DNA from: CAWBYL01 sp963793025
GTDB lineage: Bacteria; Actinomycetota; Acidimicrobiia; Acidimicrobiales; Acidimicrobilacustridaceae
Length of the DNA: 64,000 nt
Direction: 5' to 3'
NCBI GenBank assembly: GCA_963793025.1
Contig: CAWBYL010000009.1
Location: 515,061 to 579,060 of the forward strand
Below, in pieces: positions 35,474 through 44,777 of the stretch (positions within the stretch are counted from its first letter, which is position 1; each line of letters begins with the position of its first letter). The notes beneath the pieces were generated by a model that was not told the DNA's origin, made no database searches, and saw nothing but the letters and a program-made list of their open reading frames with translations. A program made the translations under genes and the position numbers.

Positions 35474-36567
35474 GCGGTCAGGTCTGGTGCGATCTCGCCG
35501 AGCTGCGGGAGTCCGATCCCTCTGCTCACGTGCGAGCCCTCGGTGAGCTCGAGCTCGATGTGATCGTGGCCCGCCCCGATCAGGTCGAGCACGTGACGGG
35601 CCTGGCGACCCGCGTCGCCGTCGCCGGCACCCTCGACGCCGCCGAGGACGAACCGCCGGCCGGCTCGCTCTTCGTCACCTCGGAGTACGGCGAGATCGCC
35701 AAGCTACGCGAGCGCGGCTGGGACGTCGGCCTGCGCATCGCCATCGTCGACGCCGACTCCATGAATCAGGCCGTCGCCGCGCTGTCCGAGGTCGACGCCC
35801 TCCTGGTGACCCTGCGCGACGACACCAACATCCCGCTGGAGCTGGTCCTGGCCGAAGGACAGAAATCCGATGCCACCATCCTCAAGGCCGTGCGGTCCGC
35901 CGAGGATGCCGTCATCGCGCTGGGCGTGCTCGAGTCGGGTGTCGGCGGCGTCGTGGTCGCGCCGACCGGCCTGGGCCAGGTGGGCGAGCTCCAGGAAGAG
36001 CTGGCCGCCATGGAGGATGTGCAGCTCGACCTCAAGCCGTTCGTCGTGACGAGCATCGAACACGCGGGTATGGGCTACCGGTGCTGCATCGACACCACCG
36101 ACCTGTTCGCCCAGGACGAGGGCATGATCATCGGTTCGACCTCCGGCGGCGGCCTGTTCGTCTGTGCCGAGGTCCACTACCTGCCGTACATGAAGCTGCG
36201 GCCGTTCCGCGTGAACGCCGGTGCCGTGCACTCCTACGCGTGGGCCCCCGAGGGTCGCACCGAGTACCTCACCGACCTCGGGGCCGGCGAGCGGGTGCTC
36301 GCCGTCAACTCCAAGGGTCGGGCCCGGCCGGTGGTCGTGGGTCGGATCAAGACCGAGATCAGGCCGCTGCGCCTGATCAAGGGCGAGATCGAGGGCCAGC
36401 CGGTCAACGTGTTCATCCAGGACGACTGGCATGTGCGGGTCATGGCGGCCGATGGCTCTATCGTGCCGAGCACCGATGTCCGTCCCGGTGATGAGCTGAT
36501 GGGGTATGCCTGCAAGCCGGGCCGCCACGTCGGCATCGCCGTCGACGAGCACATCGAGGAGTGGTAG
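35470..36567 (+). CDS. Archaeal-type 3-dehydroquinate synthase II (AroB'/GriH family)
   Basis: Predicted 365 residues, the normal family length. The diagnostic run is seen at about 195-250: GMGYRCCIDTTDLF, then GMIIGSTSGGGLFVCAEVHY and RPFRVNAGAVHSYA. In archaea this enzyme makes 3-dehydroquinate from the AroA' product; in bacteria the homologue GriH makes 3-amino-4-hydroxybenzoate. GTG 35470 overlaps the aldolase TGA, so translation is coupled. WecG/TagA follows 43 bp later, so an aromatic precursor enzyme sits in a polysaccharide operon. This family is uncommon outside archaea and some bacterial secondary-metabolite loci. Confidence 0.88.
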   Translation: MSGQVWCDLAELRESDPSAHVRALGELELDVIVARPDQVEHVTGLATRVAVAGTLDAAEDEPPAGSLFVTSEYGEIAKLRERGWDVGLRIAIVDADSMNQAVAALSEVDALLVTLRDDTNIPLELVLAEGQKSDATILKAVRSAEDAVIALGVLESGVGGVVVAPTGLGQVGELQEELAAMEDVQLDLKPFVVTSIEHAGMGYRCCIDTTDLFAQDEGMIIGSTSGGGLFVCAEVHYLPYMKLRPFRVNAGAVHSYAWAPEGRTEYLTDLGAGERVLAVNSKGRARPVVVGRIKTEIRPLRLIKGEIEGQPVNVFIQDDWHVRVMAADGSIVPSTDVRPGDELMGYACKPGRHVGIAVDEHIEEW

Positions 36568-36610
36568 CCACTCTGCTCCCCCACCCTCGACCCTCGCCCC
36601 CCGGGATGAC

Positions 36611-37375
36611 ATGAACGACGATCCGCGCGTCGATGTGCTCGGCGTACCCGTTTCGGCCACCACGATGGACAAAGCGCTCGACCGTGTCGAAGGTTGGATC
36701 CAGTCGGGGGAGCCTCACTACGTGACCTTCACCGGCGTCCACGGCGTCATGGAGTGCCAGACCGACCCGGAGCTGGCGCGGATCCACAGTGGCGCGGGCA
36801 TGGTCTCTCCCGACGGAATGCCCCTGGTGTGGGCATCACGGTTCGCGGGTGTCGACGACACCACCCGGGTGTACGGACCCGACTTCATGCTGGCCATGGC
36901 CGAGAGGGCAGCCAGTGCCGGCTACACCTCGTTCTTCTACGGCGGCAACGACGGGGTCGCCGACCAGCTGGCCGAGAACCTGGCCGAGCGCTTCTCCGGG
37001 TTCCGCTCCGTGGGCACCTACTGTCCGCCCTTCCGTCCGCTCACCGACGCGGAGGTCGACGAGGTCGTCACCACCATCAAAGCGGCCGCCCCCGACATGG
37101 TCTGGGTCGGTCTCAGCACACCCAAGCAGGAACGGTGGATGGCTGACTTCGTCGAGCGGCTCGACGGTCCGGTGCTGTTGGGCGTCGGCGCCGCCTACGA
37201 CATCCACACCGGGAACCTCTCGCAGGCCCCGCTGTGGATGCAGCGAAACGGGCTCGAGTGGCTGTACCGGCTCGGGGTGGAGCCCAAGCGACTGTGGCGT
37301 CGCTACCTGATCAACAACCCCAGGTTCGTGGCCAAGGTCGTGCGCCACCGCCCACGGGTGGTCACAAACCAGTAG
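36611..37375 (+). CDS. WecG/TagA/CpsF-family glycosyltransferase
   Basis: Predicted 254 residues. The GT26 features are visible: VDVLGVPVSATTMDKAL at the start, DPELARIHSGAGMVSPDGMP with the acidic residue that acts in catalysis, FYGGNDGVADQLAENL and later VWVGLSTPKQERWM and LLGVGAAYDIHTG. It transfers N-acetylmannosaminuronic acid or a related sugar to a lipid-linked first sugar on the cytosolic membrane side. ATG 36611 is chosen at a GGGAT site. It lies 43 bp after the aroB'-like gene, so they are probably one operon. Confidence 0.9.
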   Translation: MNDDPRVDVLGVPVSATTMDKALDRVEGWIQSGEPHYVTFTGVHGVMECQTDPELARIHSGAGMVSPDGMPLVWASRFAGVDDTTRVYGPDFMLAMAERAASAGYTSFFYGGNDGVADQLAENLAERFSGFRSVGTYCPPFRPLTDAEVDEVVTTIKAAAPDMVWVGLSTPKQERWMADFVERLDGPVLLGVGAAYDIHTGNLSQAPLWMQRNGLEWLYRLGVEPKRLWRRYLINNPRFVAKVVRHRPRVVTNQ

Positions 37376-37426
37376 GGGAATCCCGAGACCGCCGACCCGG
37401 CCTGCCGGCGGCGGCCGGTCGAACCG

Positions 37427-38296
37427 CTAGACGCCCTTGTGCTCTCCGAGCATGGCTCCCGGGGTCCTGGCGATGATGCTCAGGTCCGTGACGAAGCCGA
37501 GCTCCGACAGGTAGTCGACGTCGAGATCGACCCGTTCGTGCATGAGCCCGCCGTCGCCGCGAGCGGTGATCTGCCAGAGGCCGGTGAGGCCGGGTCGAAC
37601 GAGGAGCCGGGCGTACTGCCACGGCTCATAGCGCTCGATGACGATGGCCAGCTCAGGCCTCGGCCCCACGATGGACATGTCGCCGCGCAGAACGTTGAAG
37701 ATCTGCGGCAGCTCGTCGAGGGAGTACTTGCGCAGGAACCGGCCCACCGGGGTCAGCAACGGATGCTGGGGGGTCTTGTGGGTCCGCCGTCGCTCGGGGC
37801 CGTCACGACGGCTCCGGTTGCGCCCCCGTCGGCGATCAGGCTTCATCGTGCGCAGCTTCAAGACCGTGATGGCCCGTCCGTCAAGCCCGATGCGCTCCTG
37901 GCGGAACAGCACCGGTCCACCCATGGTGATGCGCACGGCCAGGGCGGCCAGGGCCAGAACCGGAAGGGCGACCACCAGTGCACAGCCGGCCACGACGAGG
38001 TCGAACCCGCGCTTGAGATGGCGGGCGTACAACGAGCGGTGACGGCTTCCGGGCGGAGCCACCCCGAGGGGCACGATGAACGAGCCGTCCTCGCGGCGGG
38101 GAGCGAGCACGGCGTGGATCGTGGGGTGGTCCGTGGGGGCGTCGGTGGGGAGATCGCCCCGGTGATCCGTCAGATCGGGCAGGCGCCCGTCGAGGTCGTC
38201 GGCCGGCACGGCGCGCACCGCCGAGCTGCGCCGGTCAACCCTCTGGTGTAGCGCGTGACGTCGATCCGTGTCTCTCATCGATCGTGACATCGACAT
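37427..38296 (-). CDS. Initiating undecaprenyl-phosphate sugar phosphotransferase
   Basis: Predicted 289 residues. One membrane re-entrant/anchor helix (FDLVVAGCALVVALPVLALA) precedes the catalytic bacterial sugar-transferase domain, with FRQERIGLDGRAITVLKLRTM, RKYSLDELPQIFNVLRGDMS, IVGPRPE and PGLTGLWQI. It puts the first sugar-1-phosphate on undecaprenyl phosphate. It lacks the long N-terminal membrane region of WbaP and so is PglC/short-type, but has about 80 extra basic/Pro-rich residues in front. ATG 38296 has AAGG 7 nt upstream. It lies downstream of epimerase copy 1 on the same strand. Confidence 0.9.
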   Translation of the reverse strand: MSMSRSMRDTDRRHALHQRVDRRSSAVRAVPADDLDGRLPDLTDHRGDLPTDAPTDHPTIHAVLAPRREDGSFIVPLGVAPPGSRHRSLYARHLKRGFDLVVAGCALVVALPVLALAALAVRITMGGPVLFRQERIGLDGRAITVLKLRTMKPDRRRGRNRSRRDGPERRRTHKTPQHPLLTPVGRFLRKYSLDELPQIFNVLRGDMSIVGPRPELAIVIERYEPWQYARLLVRPGLTGLWQITARGDGGLMHERVDLDVDYLSELGFVTDLSIIARTPGAMLGEHKGV

Positions 38297-38384
38297 CTCA
38301 CCGCCTTCCATTGAGCCTGCTCACTGAGATACGGCGCTGCCGGCCCGAATGGATGAGATCTTCCTGGCTCATCGCCGGCAGCGA

Positions 38385-39350
38385 TCAGCGGCCGGCGATC
38401 TGGTCGTAGATCCACTTGTAGGTCTCGGCCAGACCCGTCTCCAGACGGATCCCCGGCTCCCACCCCAACTCCGCCCGAATCATCGTGTTGTCACTGTTAC
38501 GCCCACGAACCCCCTGAGGCGCCGACAAGTCATAGTTCCGCCGCACCTCGATCCCCGCGATCCGCTCCACGATGTCCACCAACTCATTGATCGTCACCAA
38601 CTCATCCGACCCCAAATTCATCGGCTCAACGATCTCCGAATCCATGATCGCCCGAGTCCCGAACACACAATCATCGATGAACATGAACGACCGAGTCTGC
38701 TCACCATCCCCCCAGATCTCGATCTCATGACGCCCCGACAACTTCGCCTCCGCCAACTTCCGACAAATCGCCGCCGGCGCCTTCTCCCGCCCACCCTCGA
38801 ACGTCCCGAACGGCCCATACACGTTGTGATACCGAGCCACCCGCGTCGTCAAACCGAAATCCTCCCGGAAATGACGACACATCCGCTCCGAGAACAACTT
38901 CTCCCACCCATACCCATCCTCAGGCATCGCCGGATACGCATCCGACTCCCGCAACGCCACCACATCCGCCGACGTCTGCTTATCCGCCGCATACACACAC
39001 GCCGACGACGAAAAGAAGAACCGCTCCACCCCCAACTCACGCGCCGCCATCAACAGATGCGTCGTCGTCAACACCGACAACATGCACAACGCACGATTGT
39101 TCTCGATGAACCCCATCCCACCCATGTCCGCCGCCAGATTGAAAATCTGATCAACCCCACGAGCCGCCTCGAAACACGACTCCTTCACCGTCAGATCACC
39201 CTGAACGTTCTCCGCATCAGGATGCACCCGATACCACTCCGCCTGCGGCTTCACATCCACCACACGAACATCGTGCCCATCACGCACCAGCTCAGCCACC
39301 AGATGGCCACCAATGAAACCGCCACCACCCGCAACGAGCACCTTGGCCAT
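38385..39350 (-). CDS. GDP-mannose 3,5-epimerase-like enzyme, copy 1
   Basis: Predicted 321 residues, extended SDR. GGGGFIGGHLVAEL binds NAD; NLAADMGGMGFIENN, SSSACVYAADK, the YGWEK Tyr/Lys pair, and ARYHNVYGPFGTFEGGREKAP match plant-type GDP-mannose 3,5-epimerase. It should make GDP-L-galactose or a related sugar nucleotide. Codons end mostly in G or T (GCG, GTG, TTG, GAT, TAT), unlike the C-rich neighbours, so transfer from another genome is likely. The coding block is identical to that at 48121-49083. GGGAG precedes ATG 39350 by 8 nt. The sugar phosphotransferase follows. Confidence 0.88.
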   Translation of the reverse strand: MAKVLVAGGGGFIGGHLVAELVRDGHDVRVVDVKPQAEWYRVHPDAENVQGDLTVKESCFEAARGVDQIFNLAADMGGMGFIENNRALCMLSVLTTTHLLMAARELGVERFFFSSSACVYAADKQTSADVVALRESDAYPAMPEDGYGWEKLFSERMCRHFREDFGLTTRVARYHNVYGPFGTFEGGREKAPAAICRKLAEAKLSGRHEIEIWGDGEQTRSFMFIDDCVFGTRAIMDSEIVEPMNLGSDELVTINELVDIVERIAGIEVRRNYDLSAPQGVRGRNSDNTMIRAELGWEPGIRLETGLAETYKWIYDQIAGR

Positions 39351-39351
39351 G
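38389..39351. repeat. Long direct repeat, copy A (963 bp)
   Basis: By visual comparison this block is identical, without indels, to 48121-49083. The match begins in the last sense codon and ends 1 nt beyond the start codon, so it is an exact coding-sequence duplication. Flanking sequences differ completely. Confidence 0.93.
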
Positions 39352-39608
39352 TCTGAGTCTCCCAACTCGCCCGCGTCGTCGGCCGTCTTCCCCAGTGAGG
39401 GAGGCAACCGCGTGAAGGCATTCAACCTAGCCGCGCCTCACTCTGCGTGGCTATGGGCCACATGGCCTATGGTGGAGTCTGGAACGCCCGCTGGCACCTG
39501 ATTGATGCAGGTGGCAGAAGGCCTGTCATCAGCGCGGGTGATGAGCTATCTCCGGCTCATTGCCCACTCCCCGTGGTCATTCGCCGCCAGCGATGGCAAA
39601 CTGGGCGC

Positions 39609-42233
39609 GTGGCGGCAACCAAGGCGAACCAGGAAGCGGGCGGTACTGACGACCCCGGCGAGGTGCTCGGCGCGTCGAGCTACCTCGCTCGATGGGAGAC
39701 CATCGTCTCCCGGAGCCCGGATTCCGTGGCCGCCGTCGGAACGGGAGTTTCGTTGACCTACGCCCAGGTCGACCACCTGGCCACCGAGGTGGCGAGGCGG
39801 ATCACGGAGGCGATCGGATCCGACCCCTCCCCGGTAGCGCTGATCACCGACGACGCCCCGGCCATCGCCGTTGGTCTGATCGCTGTGTTGAGGTCCGGGC
39901 ATCCGGTGCTCCCAATCGACCCACTCACCACGCCGGGGCGCACCCTGGGGATCCTGGAGCTCGCCGGCCCCGCCCTCGGCCTGCGACCTCCGACCTTCAC
40001 CGTCCCACCCGAGCTCCAGGACACGATCGCCTGGATCGACCTGCCTGTTGGCGACCGGCCCGGCGAACACGCCGAGGCGTCTGGCCGCCCCTCGGCCGGC
40101 GGCCGTCTCGGAGACATCGTCGCCCTCCTGTTCACATCCGGCTCCACTGGGCGCCCGAAGGGTGTGCGGTGGCGCAACGCCACCATGCTCGGAGAGACCT
40201 GGGGCGCCGAAGAGGTGCTCGGGATCGGTCCCGGCGACCGGGTCGGTCTGGCCCTTCCACCGGCTTTCGCCGCGGGGTTCACGGTGGCGGCCTTCGCCCT
40301 CGCCTCGGGGGCGACCCTCGTCGCGATCGATCCTCGCCGCGTGGGAGCCTCGGCTCTCACCGACTGGGTCGACGCCGAACGGATCACGACGCTCCACGGC
40401 ACACCCACGCTGTTGCGCGCACTGGTCAGCTCACTGCCCGACGACCGGGTGCTGCCGTCCCTGCGAATGGTCACCTGTTCGGGGGAACCGATGCTCTCCA
40501 CCGACGTCGAGGCGGTCCGCCCCCACCTCGACTCCTCGGCCGTGGTCGTGAACTGGGCGGGCGCGTCCGAGGTCGGCACGCTCGCCTTCCACGTCGTCGA
40601 CGTAGGCGCCGAACTGTGCCCGGGGCCCCTACCCGTCGGCCTGACCCCACCGGGCAAGGTCGTGCACCTCCTGAGCGAGGACGGTACCGAGGCGGCGGCC
40701 GGCGCGACCGGTGAGGTGCTCGTCGTGGCCCACACCCTGACCGCCGGCTACGTCGATCCGGACGCCGATCTGACCGGCCGCTTCCAGGTCCGAGCCAGTG
40801 GCGGCCGGAGCTACCGGAGCGGCGACCTCGCCCGGCGCAACACCCGGGGTGAACTCGAGCTGCGAGGACGCCAGGACGACGCGGTCAAGATCGGTGGCTA
40901 CCTCGTCGAGCCGGCCGAGGTCGAGACCGTGCTGCGTCAACATCCCCTCGTGGTCGAGGCCGTCGTCATTGCGGACCGGACCAATCCCACCCGCCCACGC
41001 CTGTCGGCCTACATCGGGGTCAGCGACGCCGGGCACCTATCGGGTGCCGAGCTGCGGCGGCACGCACGCGATCGACTCCCCGTCTGGATGGTCCCTTCGT
41101 CGATCGTGTTCCTACCCCACCTCCCCCGCAATGAAAGGGGCAAGGTCGATCGGACTGCGCTCCCGCCACCGCCCGCCCGGGAGTGCAGCCGAGAGCCCGG
41201 TACGCCGACGGAATCGGCGCTGACCGATCTCTGGAGGGAGGTACTGGGGGTCGAGGAGATCGGAATGGACGACGACTTCATCACCCTCGGTGGCGACAGC
41301 TTGGCGGCGGTCGATCTCCTGGCTGGGGTGGCCGCGACCTTTGGCGTGGCCGCCCCGACGTCGATGCTCCTCGAAGCTCCAACCGTGGCCGAGCTCGCCC
41401 GGTGCATCGACGAGCAGACCTCGACGAGGCACGGGACCCACCGGTCCGACTCGCGCAAGCGACGCATCGTGAGGCTGCGCGCCGGCGGCGACGAGATGCC
41501 GGTGATCTTCCTCCCCGGGAGTTCGGGTGTCCCACTGGAGTTCGTGCCACTGGTCCGCCGATTGCGGCCCCAACGACCGGCATTCGCGCTCCCCGTGCAT
41601 GCGCTTGAGCAACGAGGACTGCCCGACTGGTCCGTCAGCCAGGGCGCGCGACGCTACCTGCGAGAGCTGCGGGCCGCTCGTGTCGATGGTCCCTTCGTCC
41701 TGATCGGCCATTCTCTCGGCGGGCTGGTCGCCATCGACCTCGCTCGCCGCCTACGGCTGGCCGGCGAGTCGGTCCCGTTGGTCGTGTTGCTCGACTCTCA
41801 TCCATCCGGTCGCCTCCATGGAGACGCCAAGACCGGTCGGAAGGCGCCGTCCGCTGAGGAGGACGCCTCGATGGGCCGCCTCTCGCGTCTGCTCGCCCTC
41901 CTCTCCGTCGATCGGGAGACCCCGGGAAATGTGGCTCGGGTCCTCGCCGCCGGGCCGATCCGATTCGACGGACTGGAGCACTACGAGGCGTTCTACCGGC
42001 GGGGGATGGTGCTCACCCAGCTCCATCGGACCCGACAGTACGACGGTCAAGTGGTGCTGGTCGTGGCCGCTGATGACCCAGTCCAGATCGACACCGACTC
42101 GTGGAGGGGCCTGCTCGGTGAACGCCTCCAGATCGTCCCTGTCGCCGGTGATCACACCGGGATACTCCACGAGCCCCACGTCGCATCGGTGGCCGCCGCC
42201 ATCGAGTCGGCACTGGCGCCACCACGACCTTGA
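39609..42233 (+). CDS. Single-module NRPS-like protein: adenylation, carrier, thioesterase
   Basis: Predicted 874 residues. The A domain has LLFTSGSTGRPKGV (173-186), NWAGASEVG (about 315-323), YRSGDLARR, GRQDDAVKIGGYLVEPAEVE and the adenylation Lys512 in ERGKVDR. A carrier domain follows with Ser564 in LGGDSLAAVDLL, then a thioesterase with Ser702 in GHSLGG. There is no condensation domain. In the substrate pocket the Asp that binds the alpha-amino group (GrsA Asp235 in FDAS) aligns to Ala221 in FAAG, so an aryl or hydroxy acid is more likely than an alpha-amino acid. GTG 39609 is tentative. It lies in the polysaccharide locus between the two repeat copies. Confidence 0.87.
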   Translation: MAATKANQEAGGTDDPGEVLGASSYLARWETIVSRSPDSVAAVGTGVSLTYAQVDHLATEVARRITEAIGSDPSPVALITDDAPAIAVGLIAVLRSGHPVLPIDPLTTPGRTLGILELAGPALGLRPPTFTVPPELQDTIAWIDLPVGDRPGEHAEASGRPSAGGRLGDIVALLFTSGSTGRPKGVRWRNATMLGETWGAEEVLGIGPGDRVGLALPPAFAAGFTVAAFALASGATLVAIDPRRVGASALTDWVDAERITTLHGTPTLLRALVSSLPDDRVLPSLRMVTCSGEPMLSTDVEAVRPHLDSSAVVVNWAGASEVGTLAFHVVDVGAELCPGPLPVGLTPPGKVVHLLSEDGTEAAAGATGEVLVVAHTLTAGYVDPDADLTGRFQVRASGGRSYRSGDLARRNTRGELELRGRQDDAVKIGGYLVEPAEVETVLRQHPLVVEAVVIADRTNPTRPRLSAYIGVSDAGHLSGAELRRHARDRLPVWMVPSSIVFLPHLPRNERGKVDRTALPPPPARECSREPGTPTESALTDLWREVLGVEEIGMDDDFITLGGDSLAAVDLLAGVAATFGVAAPTSMLLEAPTVAELARCIDEQTSTRHGTHRSDSRKRRIVRLRAGGDEMPVIFLPGSSGVPLEFVPLVRRLRPQRPAFALPVHALEQRGLPDWSVSQGARRYLRELRAARVDGPFVLIGHSLGGLVAIDLARRLRLAGESVPLVVLLDSHPSGRLHGDAKTGRKAPSAEEDASMGRLSRLLALLSVDRETPGNVARVLAAGPIRFDGLEHYEAFYRRGMVLTQLHRTRQYDGQVVLVVAADDPVQIDTDSWRGLLGERLQIVPVAGDHTGILHEPHVASVAAAIESALAPPRP

Positions 42234-42283
42234 CGACGCCATGCCGCGATCAGCCGGGCCGGACAGGCCGCTACCGTTGGCTC

Positions 42284-42517
42284 ATGCGTTGGGTCGTGTG
42301 CGGGCTCGTCTGGATCGGGGCCATGATGACCTCGCTGCTGATCGCGTCGAAGACCATGATCGGCCCCGTCGTCGTTCAGCTATCGCCGAACCACGGCATC
42401 CACGCCGGCGACGTTCTGGCCGCCCTCATCGGCGTGTCGGTCGCCTCGCTGTTCACCGCAGTGGCATGGCTGACCCGGCCTCCCAGACGCTCGTCGGCTG
42501 CGGTCGCGGCGTCCTGA
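42284..42517 (+). CDS. Small predicted membrane protein
   Basis: Predicted 77 residues, starting MRWVVCGLVWIG. Two hydrophobic segments are visible (WVVCGLVWIGAMMTSLLIA and VLAALIGVSVASLFTAVAW), separated by a short polar loop, with a basic tail PPRRSS. No family is recognised. It lies 50 bp after the NRPS-like gene and 117 bp before the FkbH gene, so it may belong to their operon. No clear ribosome site was seen; coding potential rests mainly on composition and the membrane pattern. Confidence 0.45.
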   Translation: MRWVVCGLVWIGAMMTSLLIASKTMIGPVVVQLSPNHGIHAGDVLAALIGVSVASLFTAVAWLTRPPRRSSAAVAAS

Positions 42518-42634
42518 TCGCAAGGCCGCTCGGCCCGACCGGTACCGGTGTGATGTCCACTACCCTTTTCCGTTCTAGCGAGAGGAGCGCTCACTCGATG
42601 GCGACGAAGAGCGTGACGGCATTGTGAGTCGGCG

Positions 42635-44548
42635 ATGGCGATGACCAGCAGCGCCGGGACCTCGGGCCGGCTCAGCTTGGAACGGGCCGATGGGCGGGCC
42701 GCGCTGCGCGAAGCACGAGCCTTCCTCTCCGACGGGGATGCTCGCCGGGCCCGCCACTGGGCGACCTCCGTAGTCGACCTGGCCGACGACCTCTCGAGCT
42801 GGTCCGGCGCGGCGGCGCTTCTGCCCGCATGCCTCGATGCCTCACCGCTGCCCCGCCGGGCACGCGTTGCCCTGCTCGGGAGCTCCACGACGGCCCAGCT
42901 GGCCACGCTGCTGCCCCTGGCGTGCGCCCGCGCCGGCCTGCAAGTCGAGATCTACGAAGCCCCGTACGGCCAGTATCGCCAGGAGATCCTCGATCCCGAA
43001 AGCGCCTTGTACGCCTTCTGCCCCGATGCCGTCGTCCTGGCCCTTCACGACGGCGACGTCGATCTCCCGCTGGTGAGCGACGATCCAGCCGGCGCGGTGA
43101 AGCAAGCGGTTGCCGACCTCCACGGGCTCTGGAACCGTGTGGCCGAGCGCACCGGTGCCGTGATCCTGCAGTTCACCCTGGCCATCCCGCCCGAGCGGCC
43201 CTTCGGTCATCTGGGAACCTCGGTACCGGGCTCCCGCTATCGGCTGCTCCAGGAAATCAACCTCACGATGGCCGCTGAGGCACCAGCATCCGTGGTGCTC
43301 GTCGACTGCGCGCGGTTGGCCAACGACGTCGGTACCCGGAACTGGTTCGACGCCCGCTACTGGCACCTGGCCAAGCAGGCGGTCAGCCCGCGGTGCATCC
43401 CGCTCCTCACCCGCCACGTGGGGGCCGTCCTGGCCGCGACCCAGGGCCTCAGCCGCAAGGTGCTCGTCCTCGACCTCGACAACACCCTCTGGGGCGGGGT
43501 TCTCGGCGAGGACGGGATCGACGGCATTCGCCTCGGCGACGGAACGGAGGGAGAGGCGTTCAGCGCCTTCCAGGCCTATGTCCTCGACCTGAAGGCCCGA
43601 GGCATCGTGCTGGCGGTGTGCTCCAAGAACGACGAGTCATTGGTCCGCGAAGCCTTCGCCCAGCACGAGGGCATGCTGATCGGTCTCGACGACATCGCTG
43701 TTCTCTCGGCCAGTTGGGACGACAAGCCCGCTCAGCTGCGACAGATCGCCGCGGATCTCGGCCTCGGACTCGACGCGCTCGTCTTCGTGGACGACAACCC
43801 CGTCGAGCGCGAGTCCGTGAGCCAACTCCTCCCTGAGGTCGACGTCGTGGTCTTGCCAGCGGATCCCGCCGGCTACGTGCGGGCCGTCGCCGACTACCCC
43901 TACTTCGAGACCACACGATTCACCGAGGAGGACGCGGCACGTACCGCTCAGTACCGGGCCCGAGCGTCGGCAGCGGCGGCCCGGGGACAGGCGTCGTCAC
44001 TCGAGGAGTTCCTGGACAGCCTGGAAATGGAGGGCACCATCGCCCCTGTCGGCCCCGACAACCTCGTTCGGGTCGCCCAGCTCGTGGGCAAGACCAACCA
44101 GTTCAACCTCACCAGCCGGCGGCGTACCGAGGCCGAGCTCCAGGAGTTTGCCTCCGAGCCGGAGGTGCTCGCTCTCACTGTCCGTCTCCGCGATCGGTTT
44201 GCCGACCACGGCTTGGTAGGCGTGGTTCTCGCCCGCCAGGATGGACCGGCGCTCGAGATTGACACCTGGCTCATGAGCTGTCGGGTCATCGGCCGCACTC
44301 TCGAGAACGCTGTCCTCGGTGTACTTGTCGAGCAGGCCCGACTGCGAGGGTGCTCGGCGATCCGCGGCACGTATGTCCCCACCGCGAAGAACTCCCTCGT
44401 CGCCGATCTCTACCTGCGACTGGGCTTCGAGCCGGAGGGCGAACCCGACCCGACCGGCGCCACGCACTGGTCGACCCAGATAGACGCCATAGAGGTCTCG
44501 TCGCACGTGGCCCTGACCAGAAATGCGGCCTCGGCCGGAAAGGACTGA
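42635..44548 (+). CDS. FkbH-like HAD-IIIC glyceryl-ACP-forming protein
   Basis: Predicted 637 residues. An N-terminal SGNH/acyl-transfer-like part (VALLGSSTTAQLATLLPL) precedes the HAD core with nucleophile motif VLDLDNTLWGGVLGEDG (about 278-294), then CSKNDESLVREAF and FVDDNPVERESV. A GNAT-like C-terminal part ends with CSAIRGTYVPTAKNSLVADLY. FkbH proteins load a glyceryl unit from 1,3-bisphosphoglycerate onto an acyl carrier protein. A free ACP gene follows by 1 nt, and a left-handed-helix acyltransferase overlaps that. The cassette suggests glyceryl or lactyl ester decoration of the polysaccharide. ATG 42635 and 42641 are both possible. Confidence 0.87.
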   Translation: MAMTSSAGTSGRLSLERADGRAALREARAFLSDGDARRARHWATSVVDLADDLSSWSGAAALLPACLDASPLPRRARVALLGSSTTAQLATLLPLACARAGLQVEIYEAPYGQYRQEILDPESALYAFCPDAVVLALHDGDVDLPLVSDDPAGAVKQAVADLHGLWNRVAERTGAVILQFTLAIPPERPFGHLGTSVPGSRYRLLQEINLTMAAEAPASVVLVDCARLANDVGTRNWFDARYWHLAKQAVSPRCIPLLTRHVGAVLAATQGLSRKVLVLDLDNTLWGGVLGEDGIDGIRLGDGTEGEAFSAFQAYVLDLKARGIVLAVCSKNDESLVREAFAQHEGMLIGLDDIAVLSASWDDKPAQLRQIAADLGLGLDALVFVDDNPVERESVSQLLPEVDVVVLPADPAGYVRAVADYPYFETTRFTEEDAARTAQYRARASAAAARGQASSLEEFLDSLEMEGTIAPVGPDNLVRVAQLVGKTNQFNLTSRRRTEAELQEFASEPEVLALTVRLRDRFADHGLVGVVLARQDGPALEIDTWLMSCRVIGRTLENAVLGVLVEQARLRGCSAIRGTYVPTAKNSLVADLYLRLGFEPEGEPDPTGATHWSTQIDAIEVSSHVALTRNAASAGKD

Positions 44549-44549
44549 C

Positions 44550-44777
44550 ATGCTCGACCCGCGGCTCGTGGAGATCATCAACGACGTGCTCGGAACTGAT
44601 GTAGACCTCGAGGAGTCAACAACCGCTGCAGATCTCGAGGGATGGGACTCGCTGGCCCACATCAACATCATGGTGGCGGTCGAGGAGGAGTTCCACGTGT
44701 CGTTCACAACCGATCAGCTCTCCCGTTTTCGCAATGTCGGGGAGCTCCAGCAGTTTCTTCAGGAGTGGGCACAGTGA
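44550..44777 (+). CDS. Acyl carrier protein
   Basis: Predicted 75 residues. The phosphopantetheine Ser34 is in LEGWDSLAHINIM, flanked by the usual acidic helix II. AAAGGA lies 9 nt before the ATG. It starts 1 nt after the FkbH stop and overlaps the acyltransferase start by 4 nt, so the three are one translational unit. It should carry the acyl or glyceryl unit made by FkbH. Confidence 0.92.
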   Translation: MLDPRLVEIINDVLGTDVDLEESTTAADLEGWDSLAHINIMVAVEEEFHVSFTTDQLSRFRNVGELQQFLQEWAQ

